Origin: Halomonas jincaotanensis | GTDB lineage: Bacteria; Pseudomonadota; Gammaproteobacteria; Pseudomonadales; Halomonadaceae | Assembly: GCF_018448785.1 (NCBI RefSeq) | Contig: NZ_JAHCLU010000019.1 | Location: forward strand, 17,792 to 81,791 | Reading direction: 5' to 3' | DNA: 64,000 nucleotides | Shown here: positions 1-8,646 of the stretch, piece after piece | Position numbering within the stretch: the stretch's first letter is position 1 | How the letters are laid out: each line of letters opens with the position of its first letter | Position numbers and translations under genes: made by a program | The notes under the pieces: generated by a model | What the model was told of the DNA's origin: nothing | What the model saw: the letters and a program-made list of their open reading frames with translations, nothing else | Databases searched by the model: none

Positions 1-471
1 GACCATGCCGGCCTCGCCGATGCTGATCAGCGGTGCGGCCTGCTCGCCGCGGATGTCGAGGGCCACCACGTTATGTAGCTGGTCGGCTCGCCAGTCCCAG
101 TTCTGGGCCAGCCACTGGGTGCCACCGCGGGCCAAGGCGAAGGCCGAACAGCCGCCGCTCGCCCGGGTCAACGAGATTTCGCTACGACAGTTGAGGGTGA
201 GGACATCCGCCAGCTCGACCCCGGCACCGCGGGCGATGCCGTCCATCTCGTCGAGAATCGCGGGAAAGCCGCGCTCGATCATACGCTCGAAGCGCCCGAC
301 CTCACCCCGCGCCTGGGCCCAGTCCAGGCCGACGAAGTCGAAAAACAGCCGATCGTAGACCTCGATGCTGCGTTGTATGAGACCGGCATGGGCGAGGCCG
401 TGGGCCTCGCCCATTTCCCGCCGAGAACCGGAAAGCTCGGTCACGCGAAGGGCCGTCGTGGGCTGAGTCAT
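1..471 (-). CDS. C45-family acyltransferase/peptidase, partial
   Basis: The frame starts at 471 and runs off the left edge, leaving 157 residues of the N-terminal part. Family C45 (acyl-CoA:6-aminopenicillanate acyltransferase-like) are N-terminal nucleophile hydrolases that self-cleave before a cysteine. The sequence shows GGCSAFA with Cys108 in the nucleophile position, followed by QNWDW, which is typical of the family; upstream is the LNCRSEI stretch. Its start overlaps the stop of the upstream dienelactone-hydrolase gene by ATGA, so the two are probably translated together. The substrate is unknown. Many bacterial members act on amide bonds of small molecules, but this is only family knowledge. 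Confidence 0.75.
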   Translation of the reverse strand, partial: MTQPTTALRVTELSGSRREMGEAHGLAHAGLIQRSIEVYDRLFFDFVGLDWAQARGEVGRFERMIERGFPAILDEMDGIARGAGVELADVLTLNCRSEISLTRASGGCSAFALARGGTQWLAQNWDWRADQLHNVVALDIRGEQAAPLISIGEAGMV

Positions 472-1232
472 AGGGCCTCGTCGAGCAGGTCGAGGAAGGC
501 CGCCCAGGATTTATCGTCGGCGCGTTCCTGGTAGCTGTCGTTGCCGAAGACGGTGAAGGCGTGGGGTGCTCCGGAATAGACCTCGATCTCGTAGGTGGCG
601 TCCGCTGCCTCGAGTTCCTCGCTCAGGGTGGCGACCTGACTCATGGGAATGGACTCGTCGGCACCGCCATGGGCGATCAGGATCGGACCGACGTCATCGG
701 GCCATTCCTGGCCGTCGGGCGTGGACAGGCCACCATGGAAGCTGGCGTAACCGACCACTTCGTCGGCCTCTTCGGAACGCGCGATCTCGAGCACCACGGC
801 GCCTCCGAAGCAGTAGCCCATTACCACGGTCGGCTCGGCGGCGCCCTGGGCGCGGGCCTCGGCCAGCCCGGCCAGCGTCAGCTCGCGCATGCGTTCGCGG
901 TTTTCGTAGAGCCGGGCGGTCTCGGCCTTGCGATCCTCAGCCGCATCGGGACGATTGCCCTGACCATAGAGGTCCACGACGAAGGCATCAAAGCCCAGTT
1001 CGGCGAGCATGTCGGCGCGGCGGCGCTCGTAGTCGGTCAAGCCGGCCCAGTCGTGAACAATCAGCACGGTGCCCTTGGCCTCGCCCTCGGCGCTGGAAAA
1101 ATAGCCCTCGAAGGTCTCGTCGTCGACGTCGTAGGTGATGTCATCGCCGGCGGGGCTTGCCGCGTGGGCATTCAGGGCCAAGGCACCGAGGGTGGCCGCC
1201 AGCGCCAGGGAAGCGCGAGTTGAAAGAATCAT
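468..1232 (-). CDS. Secreted dienelactone hydrolase family protein
   Basis: This is a 254-residue alpha/beta hydrolase with a signal peptide ending near AHA-A at about residue 25. The nucleophile elbow GYCFGG carries Cys at about 141. Asp in GGADES (about 193) and His224 in GAPHAF complete a Cys-Asp-His triad, as expected for the dienelactone hydrolase family, which cleaves ester or lactone bonds. The signal peptide places it in the periplasm, unlike the cytosolic ClcD-type enzymes of chlorocatechol degradation, so the substrate is probably different. It overlaps the C45 acyltransferase gene downstream by four bases, which suggests a two-gene operon. No promoter was clearly seen. Confidence 0.85.
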   Translation of the reverse strand: MILSTRASLALAATLGALALNAHAASPAGDDITYDVDDETFEGYFSSAEGEAKGTVLIVHDWAGLTDYERRRADMLAELGFDAFVVDLYGQGNRPDAAEDRKAETARLYENRERMRELTLAGLAEARAQGAAEPTVVMGYCFGGAVVLEIARSEEADEVVGYASFHGGLSTPDGQEWPDDVGPILIAHGGADESIPMSQVATLSEELEAADATYEIEVYSGAPHAFTVFGNDSYQERADDKSWAAFLDLLDEAL

Positions 1233-1370
1233 GGTGTCTCCTGAGTCAGTCCGTCATCGACAGTATAGGCCTCGTGGCCGAAGCGTTGGCGTTGATCGCT
1301 TGTGTTTTACTGACAAGACTTCCAGATTAGGAAGGTGTGTATTCCCTGTCACTAAAGCGAGACAAGAACC

Positions 1371-2576
1371 ATGAAAAAACGCGTATTGGCGATGGCAGTT
1401 ACCGCCTCCACCATGGCACTGTCAGGCATGGCCCAGGCCGAGGTGAAAATCGGCTTCCTGGGGGGATTCACCGGCGGGATCGAGAGCCTGACCCCGCCTA
1501 TCTTCGACGGTGCGCAGTTGGCGGTGAGCCAGATCAACGAGCAGGGCGGACTCCTGGATGGCCAGCAAATCGAGATGCCTACCGGTGACACCACCTGCAG
1601 CGATTCCTCGGCCGCCTCGAACGCCGCCGACCGTATGGTCAATAGCGAAGAAGTGACGGCCATCGTCGGTGCCCTGTGCACCGGCGCTACCATCGCGGCG
1701 GCCAACAACGCGGCGATTCCCGGCGGTGTGACAATGGTATCGCCGGCCTCCACGGCGCCGGCGGTCAGCGAATTGGACGACAACGACCTGGTGTTTCGCA
1801 CCGTACCCTCGGATGCCTTCCAGGGTGAGATGCTGGCCAAGCTGCTGCTCGAAAAGGGCATCGAGGAAGTGGCCGTCACCTACGTCAACAATGACTACGG
1901 CCGCGGCCTGTCGGATGCCTTCACCGCGGCATACGAGGATGGCGGTGGCATGGTGGCCGAGAACCTTGCCCACGAGGACAATCGCGCCGATTACCGTTCC
2001 GAGCTCGGCACGCTGTCTGCCACGGGGGTGCCGAACCTGGTAGTGCTGGCCTATGCCGACACATCCGGTCAGACGGTCCTGCGACAGGCCTACGAGAGCG
2101 GCATGTTCACCCAGTACGTGGGCGCCGACGGCATGGTCGGCGACAGCCTGGTCGAGGCCATCGGCGCAGACGTGCTGGAGGGCATGATCGCCACTCGTCC
2201 GGGAAGCCCGGACCTTCCCGGCACCGACATGTTCATCGAGCAGGCCGAGGCGGCGGGTATCGACCCCAGCGCGGTGTTTGCCGCTCAGGCCTACGATGCC
2301 GCCTTCCTGCTGGCTCTGGCCATCGAGCAGAACGGCAGCGCCGAGCGCGAGGGTCTGTCCGAGGCGCTGCGCAGCGTGGCGATGGAGCCCGGTGAGGTGA
2401 TCCTGCCCGGCGAGTGGGAGAAGGCGAAGGAGCTGATCGCTGCTGGCACCGAGATCAACTATGAGGGCGCTTCCGGCACCCACGAGTTCGACGAGAACGG
2501 CGACGTGCCGGGCGTGGTGGTCGAAATGGTCGTGGAGGACGGTAGCTTCGTCAGCAAGGGTGAAGTGGACCTGTAA
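1371..2576 (+). CDS. ABC transporter substrate-binding protein, branched-chain amino acid type
   Basis: This is a 401-residue periplasmic binding protein of the LivJ/Peripla_BP_6 family. The signal peptide runs MKKRVLAMAVTAS... to AQA-E at about residue 23, followed by VKIGFLGGFTGG, the usual first strand. It would deliver branched-chain amino acids, amides or a related small ligand to the LivHMGF complex encoded just downstream on the opposite strand; the exact ligand cannot be read from sequence. The gene stands alone on the + strand, convergent with livGFHM, and ends in a strong hairpin at 2620-2653. Separating the binding protein from its permease operon in this way is less usual than a livKHMGF order. 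Confidence 0.9.
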   Translation: MKKRVLAMAVTASTMALSGMAQAEVKIGFLGGFTGGIESLTPPIFDGAQLAVSQINEQGGLLDGQQIEMPTGDTTCSDSSAASNAADRMVNSEEVTAIVGALCTGATIAAANNAAIPGGVTMVSPASTAPAVSELDDNDLVFRTVPSDAFQGEMLAKLLLEKGIEEVAVTYVNNDYGRGLSDAFTAAYEDGGGMVAENLAHEDNRADYRSELGTLSATGVPNLVVLAYADTSGQTVLRQAYESGMFTQYVGADGMVGDSLVEAIGADVLEGMIATRPGSPDLPGTDMFIEQAEAAGIDPSAVFAAQAYDAAFLLALAIEQNGSAEREGLSEALRSVAMEPGEVILPGEWEKAKELIAAGTEINYEGASGTHEFDENGDVPGVVVEMVVEDGSFVSKGEVDL

Positions 2577-2619
2577 CGTCAGAACCGGCAATGTCCCAGG
2601 CAAGGCCTGAGAGAACCTG

Positions 2620-2653
2620 GAAAACCCCTGGCGGTTGCCCGCTAGGGGTTTTC
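2620..2653. terminator. Rho-independent terminator, probably bidirectional
   Basis: A 10-bp inverted repeat (GAAAACCCCT / AGGGGTTTTC) encloses a 14-nt loop. A-rich and T-rich arms lie between the convergent binding-protein gene and livM, so it can stop transcription from both sides. Confidence 0.85.
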
Positions 2654-2674
2654 TCGTCTACGACTCAGCCGGGC

Positions 2675-3973
2675 TCAGCCGTGGTGCTTGACCTTCTCGG
2701 GTAGCAGTCCCTTGGGCGCGAAGCGCAGCACCAGGGTGATCAACAGGCCGATCACGAACACTCGGGCCTGCAGGGCGCGGCTGTCCATGTTGGTCGGGGT
2801 GTCCCAGCCAAGGCCGGCGCCGAGGGCCATCGCCATGTCCATCAGGAACAGCGCCATGGGCGCCGACATGATCCAGATGATATAGACCGCCACAGCGCCG
2901 AAGATGGTGCCCAGATTGTTGCCGGGCCCGCCGAGAATCACCATGACCAGCACCAGGAAGGTGTGGTTGAGCGGCAGATAGCCCTGGGGGTCGAAGATGC
3001 TGTTGAAGCTCGCCAGCGCCGCACCGCCGATGCCCATCAGGATGCAGCCCAGGACGAAAATCTCCAGTCGCCGCTTGTTGATGTCCTTGCCCATCGCGGC
3101 GGCGGACACCTCGTTGTCGCGGATGGCGCGGATCATGCGGCCCCAGGGGGCATGATAGGCGCGCGTCAGCAGGAAGAAGATCACCGCGATCATCACCGCC
3201 GTGATCGAGAAATACAGGGCCCGCGCCAGGGTGAAGCCTACCTCGCCTGGCCCGGGGACTGGCCATGGCAGCGGCGACACGGTGGCGGTGCCGCGGGTCA
3301 GCCAGTCGGAATTCTTGAGGAAGGCCTTGATGATCTCGGCGATGCCCAGGGTGGCGATGGCCAGATAATCGCTGCGCAGCCCCAGGCAGATTCGACCGAT
3401 GAAGTAGCCGACGCCGCCGGCCAGCGCCCCGCCGACCACCCAGCCGACCCCGACCGGCAGGCCTAGGCCGCCGATGAAGCCCGCGCGCGACTCGATCTGG
3501 CCGGTGACGTCGCGGAACACATTGATCACCACCAGGTAGAGCACCACTGCCAGCAACACGGCGATGACGGTGCGCAGAACTTTCGGCACCCCCACCCGGT
3601 CGAGACGCGTGGCACCGAACACCAGCAGCACCGCCCCGATCATGTAGAGCAGCGCCAGGCCCAGTTCGCCGGGCAGTTCGGAGTCCCAGAACGCCGGGTT
3701 GACCGGAATGCTGAAGAACATGGCACAGAAGCCACCCAGGGCCACGAAGCCCATGACCCCGGCGTTGAACTGGCCCGCATAGCCCCACTGAATGGTCAGG
3801 CCCAGCGCCAGGATGGCATAGCAGGCCGCCTCCACCAGCATGCGGGTGCCGTAGGCGCTGCCCATCACGGCATAGACGCCCAGCACGGCCACCAGCACCG
3901 CGGCGAACAACACCACCTCGCGCATGGGGAAGCGGCGTGGAGCGGTGACGGTATCGGCGCGTTTCGTTTCCAT
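2675..3973 (-). CDS. livM: Branched-chain amino acid ABC transporter permease LivM
   Basis: This 432-residue inner-membrane permease of the BPD_transp_2/LivM family has about ten hydrophobic segments from residue 18 on. The family hallmark region GLRSDYLAIATLGIAEI (about residues 220-240) couples to the ATPase. It pairs with LivH to form the transmembrane pore of a Liv-type importer. Its start overlaps the LivH stop by one base (TGATG), so translation is coupled. It is the last gene of the livG-livF-livH-livM operon and ends against the terminator at 2620-2653. It is somewhat longer than the minimal family length because of an extended hydrophobic N-terminal half. Confidence 0.92.
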   Translation of the reverse strand: METKRADTVTAPRRFPMREVVLFAAVLVAVLGVYAVMGSAYGTRMLVEAACYAILALGLTIQWGYAGQFNAGVMGFVALGGFCAMFFSIPVNPAFWDSELPGELGLALLYMIGAVLLVFGATRLDRVGVPKVLRTVIAVLLAVVLYLVVINVFRDVTGQIESRAGFIGGLGLPVGVGWVVGGALAGGVGYFIGRICLGLRSDYLAIATLGIAEIIKAFLKNSDWLTRGTATVSPLPWPVPGPGEVGFTLARALYFSITAVMIAVIFFLLTRAYHAPWGRMIRAIRDNEVSAAAMGKDINKRRLEIFVLGCILMGIGGAALASFNSIFDPQGYLPLNHTFLVLVMVILGGPGNNLGTIFGAVAVYIIWIMSAPMALFLMDMAMALGAGLGWDTPTNMDSRALQARVFVIGLLITLVLRFAPKGLLPEKVKHHG

Positions 3974-4977
3974 CAGATCACCTTGCCCTTGAAGATGCCG
4001 GTGGGACGCCAGATCAGGATGGCGACCAGGATAAAGAAGGGCACCACGATCTTGTACTCGGTGCCGACGAAGGCCAGGTTACCGGATTGCAGCAGCCATT
4101 CCGGCAGGCTGTCGCGGAAGGGCCGCAGCATCACGCTCCAGTTGAATACCGCCAGGGTCTCGGCGAAGCCGACCACGAAGCCGCCGGCGATGGCGCCGTA
4201 GGGCCGGCCGACGCCGCCGACGATGGCCGCGGCGAAGATCGGCAACAGCAGGAAGAAGCTCAGGTCGGGCTTGAAGGTGACATCGAGCGACAGCAGCGTG
4301 CCGGCGATGGCAGCGAGCCCCCCGACGATTACCCAGGTCACGGCGACAATGGTGTTGGTGTTGATGCCCGAGGCTTGTGCCAGGTCGGGGTTGTCAGACA
4401 TGGCGCGCATCGCCTTGCCCAATCGCGAGCGGCTGAGGAAGAGATGCAGCGCCACCACGGCGACGATGGTCAGTACGAACAGGTAGAACTGCGGCTCGGT
4501 GATCACCACCGGGACTCGCACGCCCTCGATGGGCAGGGCGAGCCGAAAGATCTCCTTGCGGTCATCCACGTAAAGACTCTGGCCACCGGTGCCGGAAAAC
4601 AGCCGGATGAGGCCCTGGAGCATCAGCGTCACGCCGAGAGAGCCGATCACCAGCACGATCGGCTTGACCCCGTGGGCCCTCAGCGGCTTGTAGAAGGCGC
4701 GGTCGATGCCCACGGCGAGCAGCGCCGTCAGTGCCATGGCCAGGGGCAGCATGACCAGCGCCGTCGGCACGCCGAATGCCGCCCCCGCGCCGGGAAACAC
4801 GCTGGTCAGCAACAGCACCATGAAGGCGCCGAAAGTCATCATGTCAGCATGGGCGAAGTGGGCGAAGCGCATGATGCTGAACACCAGGGTCACCCCGACC
4901 GCGCCGATGGCATAGATCGAGCCCGATACGCTGCCGGAGACCAGCACATTGTTGATGAAAAAGACGAGTTCATTCAC
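3973..4977 (-). CDS. livH: Branched-chain amino acid ABC transporter permease LivH
   Basis: This 334-residue integral membrane protein is the second Liv permease. It shows the N-terminal pattern LVSGSVSGSIYAIGAVGVTLVF, split here over positions near residues 12-34, and the ATPase-coupling region LGKAMRAMSDNPDLAQASGI (about 186-205). It works with LivM, LivG and LivF as an ATP-driven importer. LivF lies 30 bases upstream and LivM overlaps downstream by one base. The gene order G-F-H-M is a rearranged version of the usual H-M-G-F order. Confidence 0.92.
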   Translation of the reverse strand: MNELVFFINNVLVSGSVSGSIYAIGAVGVTLVFSIMRFAHFAHADMMTFGAFMVLLLTSVFPGAGAAFGVPTALVMLPLAMALTALLAVGIDRAFYKPLRAHGVKPIVLVIGSLGVTLMLQGLIRLFSGTGGQSLYVDDRKEIFRLALPIEGVRVPVVITEPQFYLFVLTIVAVVALHLFLSRSRLGKAMRAMSDNPDLAQASGINTNTIVAVTWVIVGGLAAIAGTLLSLDVTFKPDLSFFLLLPIFAAAIVGGVGRPYGAIAGGFVVGFAETLAVFNWSVMLRPFRDSLPEWLLQSGNLAFVGTEYKIVVPFFILVAILIWRPTGIFKGKVI

Positions 4978-5007
4978 GAGATGGATCTCCAGTACTGGCG
5001 TCGAGGA

Positions 5008-5712
5008 CTAGCCACCGAGGAAGCTCTTGGCGACTTCCGGGTCGGCCAGCAAGGCGGCGCCGGTATCGGTGAAACGGTTCTGGCCGGCGGCCAGCACGAA
5101 GCCCTTGTCGGCGATGGCCAGCGCCTGCTTGGCGTTCTGCTCGACCATGAGGATGCCAACGCCGGCGGCGTTTATCTCCTTCACTCGCTCCAATATCTCG
5201 TTCATGTACAGCGGCGAGAGCCCGGCCGTGGGCTCGTCGAGCAGCAGCACGTCGGGCTCGGCCATCAGTGCCCGGCCCATGGCGACCATCTGACGTTGGC
5301 CGCCGGAAAGCTCACCCGCCGGCTGATGGCGCTTTTCAAAGAGTGGCGGGAAAAAGCCGTAGACCTTGTCGAGCATGCGCTTGACATTGCCGGGCTTGAG
5401 ATAAGCGCCCATCTCCAGGTTTTCCTTCACCGTCAGGCTCGGGAAGACATTGTTCTCCTGGGGGACGAAGCCCATGCCCCGTTCCACCAGCTGGTTGGGT
5501 GGCAGGTTGTGGATCGGCTCGCCGCGCAGCAGGATCTGGCCCTGATTGACGAACAGCAGGCCGAACACGGCCTTGAGCATGGTTGACTTGCCGGCACCGT
5601 TGGGCCCGACGATGACCCCGATGTCGTCGGCTTCGATGGTCATGTTCACCCCGTTGAGGATGTTCATGCCGCCATAGCCGCCATGCACGTCGCGTGCGTC
5701 GAGTAATGGCAT
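5008..5712 (-). CDS. livF: Branched-chain amino acid ABC transporter ATPase LivF
   Basis: This 234-residue ABC ATPase has Walker A GPNGAGKST (about residues 37-45), signature LSGGQRQM, Walker B VLLLDEPTAGLSP and the switch His in MVEQNA. The short form and the RGEPIHNLPPNQLVERGMG region are typical of LivF rather than LivG. It provides one of the two nucleotide-binding domains of the importer in the cytoplasm. It lies 57 bases after livG and 30 bases before livH. Start ATG at 5712 is used because family members begin with a closely similar M-L-x-A/V segment. Confidence 0.93.
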   Translation of the reverse strand: MPLLDARDVHGGYGGMNILNGVNMTIEADDIGVIVGPNGAGKSTMLKAVFGLLFVNQGQILLRGEPIHNLPPNQLVERGMGFVPQENNVFPSLTVKENLEMGAYLKPGNVKRMLDKVYGFFPPLFEKRHQPAGELSGGQRQMVAMGRALMAEPDVLLLDEPTAGLSPLYMNEILERVKEINAAGVGILMVEQNAKQALAIADKGFVLAAGQNRFTDTGAALLADPEVAKSFLGG

Positions 5713-5769
5713 GTCTCTGCGTTCTCTTTATGTTGTCGGTATTATCTTGGCGATTTGTTGGCGGGTGCG

Positions 5770-6534
5770 TCAGGCCGTGCCGAAATAGGCTTCGATGACC
5801 TCGGGGTTGTTCTGGATGTCCTCGATGCTGCCCTCGACCATCACACTACCTTGAGCGAGCACGATTACCGGGTCGCAGAGCCGCGCGATCATGTCCATGT
5901 CGTGTTCGATGACCAGGAAGGTGTAGCCCATCTCGCGGTTGAGGCGTTCGATGTTGTTGACCAGATCACCCAGCAGGGTGCGGTTGACCCCGGCGGCGAT
6001 CTCGTCGAGCAGCACGACACGGGCGTCGGTCATCATGGTGCGGCCGAGTTCCAGCAGCTTCTTCTGGCCGCCGGAGAGGTTGCCGGCCAGTTCGTTGCGC
6101 ACATGATCGAGGCCGATGAAGTCAATCACTTCCAGCGCTCGTCTACGCACTTCGGTCTCCAGCATGCCCACCAGTGAGGGCTTGAACCAGGCATTGAACA
6201 GGCTCTCGCCGGGCTGGTGGGGGGGGACCATCATCAGGTTCTCCAGGGCGGTCATCTCTGAGAACTCGTGAGCGATCTGGAAGGTGCGCAGCAGCCCCTT
6301 GTGGAAGAGCTCGTTGGCGGGACGGTTGGTGATGTCCTCGCCGTCGAGCAGCACTCGGCCGCTGTCCAGCGGCAGGGCGCCGGCGACGATGTTGAACAAA
6401 GTGGACTTGCCGGCACCGTTGGGGCCGATCAAGCCGGTGATCGATCCCTGTTCCACCTGAATCGAGCAATCATTGATGACCTTGAGGCCGCCGAAGGCCT
6501 TGTTGACGTGCTGCACGTCGATGATGGCTGCCAT
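5770..6534 (-). CDS. livG: Branched-chain amino acid ABC transporter ATPase LivG
   Basis: This 254-residue ABC ATPase has Walker A GPNGAGKST (about residues 37-45), signature LSGGQKKLLELGR, Walker B VVLLDEIAAGVN and the LivG-type C-terminus ending in EVIEAYFG. Walker B has DEIAAGVN in place of the common DEPxAGLN, a natural variant that keeps the catalytic Glu. It is the first liv gene of the minus-strand operon, 88 bases downstream of the NSS transporter, and together with LivF powers the permease. Confidence 0.93.
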   Translation of the reverse strand: MAAIIDVQHVNKAFGGLKVINDCSIQVEQGSITGLIGPNGAGKSTLFNIVAGALPLDSGRVLLDGEDITNRPANELFHKGLLRTFQIAHEFSEMTALENLMMVPPHQPGESLFNAWFKPSLVGMLETEVRRRALEVIDFIGLDHVRNELAGNLSGGQKKLLELGRTMMTDARVVLLDEIAAGVNRTLLGDLVNNIERLNREMGYTFLVIEHDMDMIARLCDPVIVLAQGSVMVEGSIEDIQNNPEVIEAYFGTA

Positions 6535-6622
6535 GGTCTGTTCCGCCAGGTTGTCTTTTCGTCATCAATCCCTCTCCGCGGGGCGAGCCCCAGACCGCCG
6601 CCTTGGGCGGCGGCAAGAGGGG

Positions 6623-8068
6623 TCACTTCTCTTGGCTGGATTCCACCACGAAGGTGCGGCCGGCAGCGAAGGCGCCAACGATCACAATGGCGCCGATGGT
6701 CGGGATCAGGTAGCCCTCGACCTGAGGGATGGTACGCAGGAAGACGAAGGAGACGGCGGCCGGGCCGACGAAGCGCACCAGGAAGCGCCAGAGGCTGAAC
6801 CAGCGCTGGTTGGTGCGAAGCTCCATCATGACCTCGCTCTGCGTCAGTGCCCAGCCGGCGAACAGCGCGATCAGCAGGCCGCCCAGCGGCATGAAGATGT
6901 TGGTCAGCAGTTCGATGAACTCGAAGGCGCTGCGCCCGAACAGGGTGTGGAACAGCGTGCCCTCGGCCCAGAGGTTAAAGCTGAGCACGGTGAGCAGCCC
7001 CATCGCCCAACTGGCCACGACCATGAGCGCGACCGCCTGGGGGCGGGTCATGTCGAAGCGCTCGACGAGATAGGCCGCCACCGGTTCGATCAACGAGATC
7101 GAGGAGCTGATGGCCGCACCCAGCACCAGGATGAAGAACACGCCGCCCACCAGGGCACCGAACGGCATCTCGGCGAAGGCCAGCGGCAGGGTGACGAACA
7201 TCAGCCCCGGGCCCTGTCCGGCGTCGAGGTCGGCGCCGAATACCAGCGCAAAGATCGCCAGGCCGGCGACCATCGCCACGGCGGTGTCGACAAACGCCAC
7301 GGCGATGGCGGTGCGGGTCAGCGAGGCCGCGCTGGACATGTAGGCGCCGTAGGCCATGATCGCGCCCATGCCGAGGCTTAGCGTAAAGAACGACTGGCCC
7401 ATGGCCTCGAGCCAGCCTTCCAGGCTCAGGTCAGCAAGGTTGAAGGTGAACAGGAAACTCGCCGCCGCGCCGATGTCGCCATTGGCGATGCTGTAGAAGA
7501 GCACCACCAGCAGGATCACGAACAGCGCTGGCATCATGATGCGCAGGCCACTCTCGATACCCTTGTGGATGCCCATGCCGACGATCAGCCCCGAGGCGAT
7601 GATGAACAGGGTGTGATAGAGCGTCAGCAGGCCCGGCGAGGCCAGCAGCGCATCGAAGCCGGCACTGATGGTTTCGGCATCGGCACCCACCAGGCTGCCC
7701 GTGAACATCTGCCAGGTGTAATGCAGCGCCCAGCCGGCGATCACCGAATAGAAACTCAGAATCAGGAAGGCCGAGGCGGCACCCAGCCAGCCGATGGTTT
7801 CCCAGGCGCGCGAGGTGTTGTGCGTCCGGGTCAGATGGCGCATGCCCATGATCGGGCTTAGCCGACTGGCGCGTCCCAGCATGGTTTCGGCGATCAGGAT
7901 GGGGATGCCGACGGCGAAGATGGTCAGGGCATAGATCAGGATGAAGGCGCCACCGCCGTTCTCGCCGGCCAGGTAAGGAAAGCGCCAAAGATTGCCCAGC
8001 CCGACCGCCGAGCCCACGGCGGCCAGCAGGAAGGTGCCCTTGTGTGTCCAGACGTTGTGCGTGCTCAT
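6623..8068 (-). CDS. Sodium-dependent transporter, NSS/SNF family
   Basis: This 481-residue protein belongs to the neurotransmitter:sodium symporter family (LeuT-like). The hallmark first segment GSAVGLGNLWRFPYLAGENG occurs at about residues 18-37. There are about twelve predicted membrane spans, consistent with a 12-TM bacterial member rather than an 11-TM one. It would import an amino acid or similar solute with Na+, which fits a halophile. It sits directly upstream of livG on the same strand with an 88-base gap, so it may share an operon or at least a substrate class with the Liv importer. The substrate is not predictable from sequence alone. Confidence 0.92.
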   Translation of the reverse strand: MSTHNVWTHKGTFLLAAVGSAVGLGNLWRFPYLAGENGGGAFILIYALTIFAVGIPILIAETMLGRASRLSPIMGMRHLTRTHNTSRAWETIGWLGAASAFLILSFYSVIAGWALHYTWQMFTGSLVGADAETISAGFDALLASPGLLTLYHTLFIIASGLIVGMGIHKGIESGLRIMMPALFVILLVVLFYSIANGDIGAAASFLFTFNLADLSLEGWLEAMGQSFFTLSLGMGAIMAYGAYMSSAASLTRTAIAVAFVDTAVAMVAGLAIFALVFGADLDAGQGPGLMFVTLPLAFAEMPFGALVGGVFFILVLGAAISSSISLIEPVAAYLVERFDMTRPQAVALMVVASWAMGLLTVLSFNLWAEGTLFHTLFGRSAFEFIELLTNIFMPLGGLLIALFAGWALTQSEVMMELRTNQRWFSLWRFLVRFVGPAAVSFVFLRTIPQVEGYLIPTIGAIVIVGAFAAGRTFVVESSQEK

Positions 8069-8199
8069 GGAGTTTCCGGGTGATGATGTATGTCAGCCTT
8101 GTGGGCCAGACGTGCAACTTTGCGATATCAGCCCCGCCATGGCTAGTGGGCAAGCGTTTAGCGCGCGTTTAGGGCGACTAATGGCCTCGTCTGGCGCGA

Positions 8200-8514
8200 T
8201 CAGTCCTCGTCGTTGCTGGCATCGTGTTGTGGCTCTAGCGCGCGGCTGGCATCGGGTAGGCGCACGGTATCGCCCAGGACGAGCTTGCCATGGGATTTCA
8301 GCCGGCGGCCATTGTCGGCCGAGATCAACGCCACCACCTCGCCGATGCTGGTGCCATCGATATAGGCCTCGACCTTGACGCGCACGATGGCGCCTTCATG
8401 GCGGGCCGAGAGAATGTCGCCGGGTCCCGGCTCGTCGAAGCCGACGGGATTATTCGCGAAGTGCTGAAGGACACTGTTGGCGCCGGGGTCATCCCAGTCC
8501 ACGTGCTTGTGCAT
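8200..8514 (-). CDS. Conserved-looking hypothetical small protein
   Basis: This is a 104-residue soluble acidic protein with no signal peptide or membrane segment. A central beta-rich stretch (GDILSARHEGAIVRVKVEAY to LGDTVRLP, about residues 32-90) looks like a small barrel such as a TRAM/SH3-like fold, but this is only an impression from the pattern of alternating hydrophobics. The C-terminus is Asp/Glu-rich. A Shine-Dalgarno-like GGGAGCGAG precedes the ATG. It lies between the NSS transporter and typA with its own flanking gaps. I do not recognise the family. Confidence 0.55.
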   Translation of the reverse strand: MHKHVDWDDPGANSVLQHFANNPVGFDEPGPGDILSARHEGAIVRVKVEAYIDGTSIGEVVALISADNGRRLKSHGKLVLGDTVRLPDASRALEPQHDASNDED

Positions 8515-8602
8515 AGTCTCGCTCCCTTAACATGATGGGCTTAACGTGATCGGACAGCCTCCAGCATAGCTGCCCGATTCCCAAACGCCATGGTAAACCC
8601 GC

Positions 8603-8623
8603 GAGCCCACCGGGAGTGGGCTC
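8603..8623 (-). terminator. Hairpin downstream of typA
   Basis: An inverted repeat GAGCCCAC / GTGGGCTC with a 5-nt loop lies 24 bases past the typA stop. On the minus strand it is followed by GCGGGTTT, a weak U tract, so this is a probable but not strong intrinsic terminator. Confidence 0.5.
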
Positions 8624-8646
8624 GGACAGGCGGTGCAGCGCGTGGG

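Noticed and set aside
4087..5586. 499-codon open frame antisense to livH and livF
   Set aside because: It covers two clear ABC genes on the other strand; its composition (His/Gln/Arg rich) is typical of a shadow.
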